Shown piece by piece: positions 6,479 to 10,934 of a stretch of 10,934 nucleotides of DNA. This DNA comes from Candidatus Heimdallarchaeota archaeon (GTDB lineage: Archaea; Asgardarchaeota; Heimdallarchaeia; JABLTI01): positions 1 to 10,934 of the forward strand of contig DAOVHJ010000051.1 of NCBI GenBank assembly GCA_030671945.1, written 5' to 3'. A program made the translations under genes and the position numbers. Positions within the stretch are counted from its first letter, which is position 1; the number at the start of each line of letters is the position of its first letter. A model generated the notes under the pieces. That model saw nothing but the letters and a program-made list of their open reading frames with translations. It did no database searches and was not told the DNA's origin.

Positions 6479-7681
6479 TTGGAGAATTTAGTCATAAGTT
6501 ATGGTAGGGATGTAGTTCCGTCGAAGCTTCCTGTGGAAATCGTGGAACGAAAAGGGCAAGGTCATCCTGATTATTTATGCGATAAAGCTGCAGAAGAAAT
6601 GAGTATTGCTATCAGTAAATGGTATATTGAAAATACCGGGAGAATCCTCCATCACAATCTCGATAAAGCTGTTCTCGCTGGTGGACAATCAGATGCAAGA
6701 ATTGGTTATGGAGAAATATTAGAACCAATATATCTTCTTTTAGTTGGACGAGCAGTAGGAGTAAATTCCAAAATTAATGGAAGATTCTTACCAATTGGGA
6801 AATTAGTCATTGAAACTACAAAGAATTGGTTACAAAAAGATCTCCCACATTTAAACATTGCACATGATATTATTATAGATTACAAAGTAAGATCAGGAAG
6901 CACAGATTTAGTTGGCAATTTTGAAGAAAGTACTGAAATTCCATTGGCAAATGATACATCAATAGGTATTGGTTATGCTCCACTAACAAAAATAGAGCAA
7001 TTAACATATCAAACTGAAAGATTGCTCAATGACCCAGCAACTAAGAAGAAAAATCCTGCAATTGGTGAAGACATAAAAGTCATGGGTGTTCGACACAAGA
7101 ATAAAATCGATCTCACCATTGCTTGTGCCATGATTTGTACGGAATTAGTTGATGTTGATCATTATTTTGCAACTAAAGAAGAAGTACAAAGTCTTACCTT
7201 GGATCTTGCAGCAAAAATCTGGGATGGTGATATTTCTGTTGATGTTAACGTAGCTGACGTACCCGGAAATGATGATTGTCTCTACCTTACTGTAACTGGA
7301 ACTTCTGCTGAACAAGGTGATGATGGACAAGTTGGCAGAGGAAATAGAACAAATGGATTAATTACACCATATCGTCCGATGACCCTTGAAGCAGCTGCAG
7401 GTAAGAACCCTATTAGTCATGTCGGGAAAACTTACAATATTGCAGCAAAAAAAGTCTGTGAACAAGTTGTTAATGAGCTCAGTGTTGAGAATGTTGATTG
7501 TTATCTCGTTAGCAAAATTGGCAAGAAAATCACTGAACCTCAGTTAATTGAGGTAGCAATAGTCGGTGGAAATAAAGAAAGTAAAACCAAACGAAGAATT
7601 GAAGAGATAGTTCAAGAGCAAATGAATAAAATGCCTGAGATTTGGCGGGGATTTTTGAATAGATCCTATGAGCTCTATTAA
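6479..7681 (+). CDS. mat: Archaeal-type S-adenosylmethionine synthetase (methionine adenosyltransferase)
   Basis: This 400-residue protein matches the archaeal MAT family (COG1812 type), which makes S-adenosylmethionine from methionine and ATP and is only distantly related to bacterial MetK. Characteristic segments are VERKGQGHPDYLCDKAAEEM (23-42), GGQSDARIGYGE (68-79), VRSGSTDLVG (137-146), SIGIGYAPLT (161-170), MGVRHKNKIDLTIACAM and, near residue 280, TVTGTSAEQGDDGQVGRGNR followed by TNGLITPYRPM and GKNPISHVGKTYN. All are intact and the length is standard. The start is TTG at 6479-6481. No ATG is in frame upstream before a stop at 6452-6454, and the next Met (42) falls after the GHPD motif. 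The enzyme is cytosolic and supplies the methyl donor. It is a monocistronic gene with its own TATA box, converging on the next gene with a 4-base gap. Confidence 0.96.
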   Translation: MENLVISYGRDVVPSKLPVEIVERKGQGHPDYLCDKAAEEMSIAISKWYIENTGRILHHNLDKAVLAGGQSDARIGYGEILEPIYLLLVGRAVGVNSKINGRFLPIGKLVIETTKNWLQKDLPHLNIAHDIIIDYKVRSGSTDLVGNFEESTEIPLANDTSIGIGYAPLTKIEQLTYQTERLLNDPATKKKNPAIGEDIKVMGVRHKNKIDLTIACAMICTELVDVDHYFATKEEVQSLTLDLAAKIWDGDISVDVNVADVPGNDDCLYLTVTGTSAEQGDDGQVGRGNRTNGLITPYRPMTLEAAAGKNPISHVGKTYNIAAKKVCEQVVNELSVENVDCYLVSKIGKKITEPQLIEVAIVGGNKESKTKRRIEEIVQEQMNKMPEIWRGFLNRSYELY

Positions 7682-7685
7682 ACTA

Positions 7686-9248
7686 TCATTTTTTCTTTAT
7701 TTTCAAAGAAGGAATCTCTAGAGAGACGAAATGCTTTATCCCGAAGGGATCATTGAATCTTATCATGAGATTTCTGAAATTAATTGTACCATCCTTTTTA
7801 GGAATAATTGGTATAGTTAGTGTATATTCTTCACTGGATGCCAAGGATTTAGCCCGTATTTTTCTCTTTTCCCCAATAATTTCCATCGCTTCAACCGGTG
7901 TCCAATGAATTTCCTCAGCTACTAACGTACCCAGGTTTGCATCTGATTTATTTTTGATTTTGATAATTATATCTCCAGGCTTATCAAATGTATTTGTAGT
8001 AAAATCAGCTTTCAGTTCTATAATTTTCTTGAAAACAGTGTCAGTTAATTCATCAAACTTTGCTTCAATAGATTCGGGAAAAAGATTTTTGTTTTTTCTC
8101 CAGTAATTAATAAATGATTCAATACGGAAATTATAGAGATCAGTTACAAATTTATTAGCAAATTGGACAATTTTTGAATCATCTGTTAAACTATCCGCTA
8201 TTCCTAATGTGTTTGAGGATATTGCTCCTTTCCTTGAAAAAGTCTCAAGGAATGTAGCGACTATCAATAGTCTTGCAGCAATCTCATACTTCTCTTCTGT
8301 ATTTATTATTGGGATTTCTCTTAGAAGAACATTAGCAAGTCGAGTTTTTGGATCAGATTCAATTGTAAACTCAGATAAAAGACAATACAAGAATTTATCT
8401 TGAAATCTTTGATTTGAATTGAAATCATACTCAACGAAATCATTACTTAAAAGATAATTATTATAATCAGTCAAAATTTCGATTACATTAGGCAACTCTT
8501 TCTTTCGATTTTGTTGTTTGAAATCTTTTGGTATAATGTTTGTAACATTAAGATAATCAGATAAGACATCAAGTAATTTTACATCATTTATGAAAAATAA
8601 TGTTAATAATAATGCTTTATTTTTAGCTAATGCTGTTTTTTTACCAAATATCAATTTGGCGAATTCGAAAAATGCACTTTGAATAAGAACAATCTCTGCA
8701 AATTCAGTTTCTTCTATCCCAAAGGGTAATTCTAGAAATTCATCTTCTCGATTTATGTTATCAAATAATTTTTCTCTATTTAGATCTAGGTTCTTACTTA
8801 ATGTTATAACTGGTCTACTCGAAAGTTTCAGTTTTATGATTTTCTCAATTTCATTAATAATTTCTACAAATCGGTTATCTAGTTTTACAGATAAATTACC
8901 AATCTTTGGTTTAACTTCTATTTTTGGATATCTTAGTACTCTCGTTGTTGTTTTCTTCAAGTGAGCTTTAATCTTTTCCAATTGATGATCAGAATAACTT
9001 GAATCTCTAATACAATAGCCATCTTTATTAAAATAATATAAACGACAAAGAGTTCCAAAATCGGCAAATACTGTATAAGCAATAGCTTTGTATCTAGTTA
9101 AGATTAATTGGGGAACAGGACCACGGTAAAATGTCTTTGTTCCTTTTGCTTTTCTTACTTCAACATATTCCGGTTTTTTAGTCTCAAATTCGTTTCGAGC
9201 AAATTCAAATAGTCGTTTCTTTATATCTCGAGATGATGTTTTTGACAA
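7686..9248 (-). CDS. 520-residue protein of unknown function with a C-terminal beta-sandwich-like domain
   Basis: I do not recognise this family. There is no signal peptide or membrane segment. An N-terminal part (about 27-82) looks like a small beta-rich domain with many aromatic residues (FYRGPVPQLIL, TVFADFGTLCRLYYF). The middle (about 125-415) is mainly helical and rich in Leu, Ile, Phe and Lys. The last 100 residues (about 420-516) read like an immunoglobulin-type sandwich: DKPGDIIIKIKNKSDANLG, a strand with Pro, SSEEYTLTIPIIPKKDG, and a final MIRFNDPFGIKHFVSLEI. Such domains usually mediate binding or assembly. The start is TTG at 9246-9248 with GGGG 8 bases upstream. No ATG occurs in frame for the first 450 codons, so a non-ATG start is required. 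It converges on the SAM synthetase gene and lies downstream of the PAS protein on the same strand. TATA-like boxes at about 9286-9297 and 9308-9320 suggest its own promoter. Confidence 0.7.
   Translation of the reverse strand: MSKTSSRDIKKRLFEFARNEFETKKPEYVEVRKAKGTKTFYRGPVPQLILTRYKAIAYTVFADFGTLCRLYYFNKDGYCIRDSSYSDHQLEKIKAHLKKTTTRVLRYPKIEVKPKIGNLSVKLDNRFVEIINEIEKIIKLKLSSRPVITLSKNLDLNREKLFDNINREDEFLELPFGIEETEFAEIVLIQSAFFEFAKLIFGKKTALAKNKALLLTLFFINDVKLLDVLSDYLNVTNIIPKDFKQQNRKKELPNVIEILTDYNNYLLSNDFVEYDFNSNQRFQDKFLYCLLSEFTIESDPKTRLANVLLREIPIINTEEKYEIAARLLIVATFLETFSRKGAISSNTLGIADSLTDDSKIVQFANKFVTDLYNFRIESFINYWRKNKNLFPESIEAKFDELTDTVFKKIIELKADFTTNTFDKPGDIIIKIKNKSDANLGTLVAEEIHWTPVEAMEIIGEKRKIRAKSLASSEEYTLTIPIIPKKDGTINFRNLMIRFNDPFGIKHFVSLEIPSLKIKKK
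7689..7703 (+). terminator. T-rich terminator candidate of the SAM synthetase gene
   Basis: Starting 7 bases after the stop codon, 13 of 15 bases are T, in runs of six, three and four. There is no obvious hairpin. The tract lies inside the 3' end of the converging gene, where it also encodes Lys codons, so its composition has two possible causes. Confidence 0.4.
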
Positions 9249-9355
9249 TTTAAGAACCCCATAAATTGGAATGCTTTGAAGTATTAGAAGTTATAATGAC
9301 TAATAATCTTAATATTTATCGTCAGACTTTCATTAATGAATTTAAGCAAAAAATA
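9249..9355. promoter_or_regulatory. Probable promoter region of the 520-residue protein gene
   Basis: This 107-base gap holds no gene I can support. On the minus strand, GATAAATATTAAG (about 9308-9320) and CATTATAAC (about 9288-9297) are TATA-like, at distances giving leaders of roughly 40 or 17 bases before the TTG at 9248. The minus-strand T6 run at 9348-9353 may end the upstream PAS-gene transcript. Confidence 0.4.
9348..9353 (-). terminator. T-run terminator candidate of the PAS-protein transcript
   Basis: On the minus strand six consecutive T residues begin 3 bases after the TAG at 9356-9358 that closes the 56-codon frame. No comparable T-run occurs directly after the PAS stop codon (9527-9529), so the transcript probably extends across the small frame. 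Confidence 0.35.
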
Positions 9356-9526
9356 CTATGTTCTAAGTGTTTCTCTTTTCTTTCTTTGATAATACTCAAT
9401 CATATTTATTGCGAACTCTTCTGGATACAATCCCAAATCTTGAAATAAATCAATGTAAATTTTGTTCTTTGAGGAATTGAATCTTGTATTCTGATTTATA
9501 GGGAATGTAATGTATCTATAATCCAC
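9356..9526 (-). CDS. Possible small ORF (56 codons) directly following the PAS gene in the same frame
   Basis: A GTG at 9524-9526 directly follows the PAS stop codon TAA and opens 56 codons to a TAG at 9356-9358, in the same frame as the PAS gene. The second half reads like real protein: KIYIDLFQDLGLYPEEFAIN followed by a basic helix ending RKKRETLRT. I know no family for it. There is no clear Shine-Dalgarno, and the first 20 codons look low-quality (Asn-, Thr- and Tyr-rich). It could be a short translationally coupled gene, the remnant of a C-terminal extension cut off by a nonsense mutation, or a chance open frame. By composition, a 56-codon open frame should be uncommon but not rare in DNA this AT-rich. 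A T6 run just after its stop mildly supports transcription through it. Confidence 0.3.
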   Translation of the reverse strand: MDYRYITFPINQNTRFNSSKNKIYIDLFQDLGLYPEEFAINMIEYYQRKKRETLRT

Positions 9527-10934
9527 TTATTGCATTTGTTTAACTAGGGTATTTCTAAATTGCTCTGATTCAGTCCATCTGAGATCGATTTGTTCTGTAA
9601 TTGAATTTATTTTTCTAATCTGAGTATTTATTAAATCTCTCCAATGATCTAATCCTAAATCAACAGTGCCTTGGATAACACTTAAAGGATTTCTTATTCC
9701 ATCAATAAGATTGGCAAATTCTTGAATATTATTAATAATTTGGTCATAAGCTAATCTTCTGATTTCCTCTGCCTTTTTCAATTCAGTTATATCTAATATA
9801 GAAGTAATTGTATCTTTTGTATCTGGAATTAATGATATATAACTTAAAATATTATGTACATTTCCTTGCTTATCAAGCATCTTACTTTCAAAAACAGTTT
9901 GTTCTGAATTTTTTCCATTTCTGCGATCTAATGAAGGTATTATTAGTTTTTCTATGATTTCTTCTGGAGCTAGCTGATATTCGAGCATCCTACCTACTAG
10001 CTCGTTTTTTGTATAACCGGTCAATTTTTCCATTTTTGAATTAACTAATTTAATCAGATTGTTTTCATCAATGATCACATTTGCTGTCCCTGTTACTTCA
10101 AAGATTGTTCTATAAAGGCTTTCAGACTTGATGCGTTCTTGTTCCACTTTTTTCATTTCTGTGATATCAGTAATAACAGCAAAAGAACCTATGTGTTTTC
10201 CTTGATCATCAAACAATGGTTTTGGGGATACCAATGTATCAACAACGATTCCATCTTTTCGAATGAAACTTATTTCAAATCGTTTATCATGCCCTTTTCT
10301 TCTCATTTTCATTTGTTCTTTGAATATTTCTCGACTTTCCTTGGTGTGAAAATCAGAAGCTGGTCTTCCGATTAAATAATCATCATCATAGCCAAGTATT
10401 TCTTGAAACTTCAAGTTAGTAAAAGTAAAAAGATTATTCTCATCGATTATAACCAATCCATCATTCATGGTCTCAATTAAAGTACGGTATTTTTTCTCAC
10501 TCTCTTCTAGTGCTTCCTGTGCACTTTTCATCTCTGTGATATCAGTCAATACACCTAAAGAACCAGTAAATTCATCTTCATCATTAAACATTGGTCTTGG
10601 GGAAACAATCACATTTATAGTTGAGCCGTCTTTTCTTCGCAGACTTAATTCAAACTTATCAGACAATTCCTCTCTTGTTCTTTTTGTAAGCTTCTGTAAT
10701 TCTTGACGACTTTCCTCTGTGTAAAAATCAGTGATTTTTGCTCCATTTATTTCTTCAAATGAAAGCCCAAGCATTTCACGCAATTTTAAATTAGTGAAAC
10801 TGATAACGTTATTTTTGTCAATAATAGTTAATCCTTCATTCATAGTCTCAATTAAAGTACGGTATTTTTCTTCGCTCTTAATGAGTTTTTCTTCATCTTT
10901 CTTTTTCTTAGTAATATCTCTTGTAATTTCTATA
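9527..10934 (-). CDS. Multi-PAS signalling protein with degenerate HisKA-like C-terminus (5' end beyond window)
   Basis: The frame is open to the window edge, so the N-terminus is missing and 468 residues are visible. Counting from the Met at 10841-10843, there are three PAS domains at about -10 to 108, 115-232 and 239-356, each closing with a DITE(M/L)K motif. Before them, RDITKKKK at the edge is the tail of a fourth, upstream PAS domain. PAS 1 and 2 are near-duplicates. PAS domains sense ligands, redox state or light; no Cys or His marking a specific cofactor stands out. The C-terminal 75 residues form a helical region with the pattern DGIRNPLSVIQG (381-392), where histidine kinases have HELRTPL. 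The phospho-accepting His is Asp381 and no ATP-binding domain follows. It probably signals by protein contact or as part of a larger complex. It is soluble in the visible part. Confidence 0.8.
   Translation of the reverse strand, partial: IEITRDITKKKKDEEKLIKSEEKYRTLIETMNEGLTIIDKNNVISFTNLKLREMLGLSFEEINGAKITDFYTEESRQELQKLTKRTREELSDKFELSLRRKDGSTINVIVSPRPMFNDEDEFTGSLGVLTDITEMKSAQEALEESEKKYRTLIETMNDGLVIIDENNLFTFTNLKFQEILGYDDDYLIGRPASDFHTKESREIFKEQMKMRRKGHDKRFEISFIRKDGIVVDTLVSPKPLFDDQGKHIGSFAVITDITEMKKVEQERIKSESLYRTIFEVTGTANVIIDENNLIKLVNSKMEKLTGYTKNELVGRMLEYQLAPEEIIEKLIIPSLDRRNGKNSEQTVFESKMLDKQGNVHNILSYISLIPDTKDTITSILDITELKKAEEIRRLAYDQIINNIQEFANLIDGIRNPLSVIQGTVDLGLDHWRDLINTQIRKINSITEQIDLRWTESEQFRNTLVKQMQ
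10470..10869. repeat. Direct repeat within the PAS gene marking a 375-base internal duplication
   Basis: The 25 bases at 10470-10494 recur exactly at 10845-10869, 375 bases (125 codons) apart. They encode the KYRTLIET segment that opens PAS domains 1 and 2. The two domains also share NNxxxFTNLK, TxESR, RKDG and VSP.P.F.D motifs at the same 125-residue spacing, so a whole PAS unit was duplicated in tandem, fairly recently judging from the nucleotide identity in this part. Confidence 0.8.

Noticed and set aside
9266..9448. 60-codon plus-strand open frame between the 520-residue protein gene and the PAS gene
   Set aside because: It has no Shine-Dalgarno, its translation is not protein-like, and it overlaps the more plausible minus-strand frame at 9356-9526.
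10470..10869. CRISPR-like or mobile-element direct repeat
   Set aside because: Only two copies exist, both inside the coding frame, and they encode the same PAS segment at a whole-codon interval. They come from domain duplication.
1..10934. tRNA, rRNA, box C/D RNA, insertion sequence, toxin-antitoxin or defence system
   Set aside because: I saw no G+C-rich RNA-gene islands, tRNA-like motifs, transposase motifs, terminal repeats or recognisable defence proteins on either strand. The window reads as ordinary chromosomal genes.

Overview
The window is low-GC DNA (roughly one third G+C by eye) from an archaeon. The clearest marker is the archaeal-type S-adenosylmethionine synthetase at 6479-7681. 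Purine-rich or GGTG-type Shine-Dalgarno sequences and AT-rich TATA-like boxes at archaeal spacing agree with this. A large multi-PAS protein, a HEAT-repeat protein and small membrane proteins of unknown role would fit an Asgard-type or euryarchaeal genome, but the lineage cannot be fixed from the sequence. TTG is the most common start codon: 6 of the 10 genes whose 5' end is visible appear to use it.

Layout, left to right. Positions 1-462 (-) hold the N-terminal part of a membrane M48-type metallopeptidase cut by the window edge. Positions 580-1266 (-) encode a HEAT-repeat protein. It is divergent from a small two-pass membrane protein with acidic tails (1362-1817, +), which converges on a 111-residue helical protein (1842-2177, -). 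A two-gene operon (2264-4078, -) encodes the large and small subunits of an aconitase-superfamily dehydratase (LeuC/LeuD/HacAB type) with several unusual active-site residues. A 303-base divergent intergenic region separates it from a complete dnaJ (4382-5497, +). dnaJ converges on a zinc-ribbon membrane protein (5503-6288, -). That gene is divergent from the SAM synthetase gene across a region with two overlapping inverted repeats. The synthetase gene converges, with a 4-base gap, on a 520-residue protein of unknown function ending in a probable beta-sandwich domain (7686-9248, -). At the right end is a multi-PAS signalling protein (9527 to the edge, -) ending in a degenerate histidine-kinase-like helical region with Asp in place of the phospho-accepting His and no ATPase domain. 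Its stop codon is followed in the same frame by a 56-codon open frame.

Apart from the two dehydratase subunits, the genes look like single transcription units with housekeeping or unknown roles. I see no mobile element, CRISPR array, tRNA, rRNA or defence island. The features most worth a second look are the altered catalytic motifs shared by both dehydratase subunits, the kinase-less PAS protein with its in-frame 3' extension, the dyads in the promoter regions, and the frequent TTG starts.
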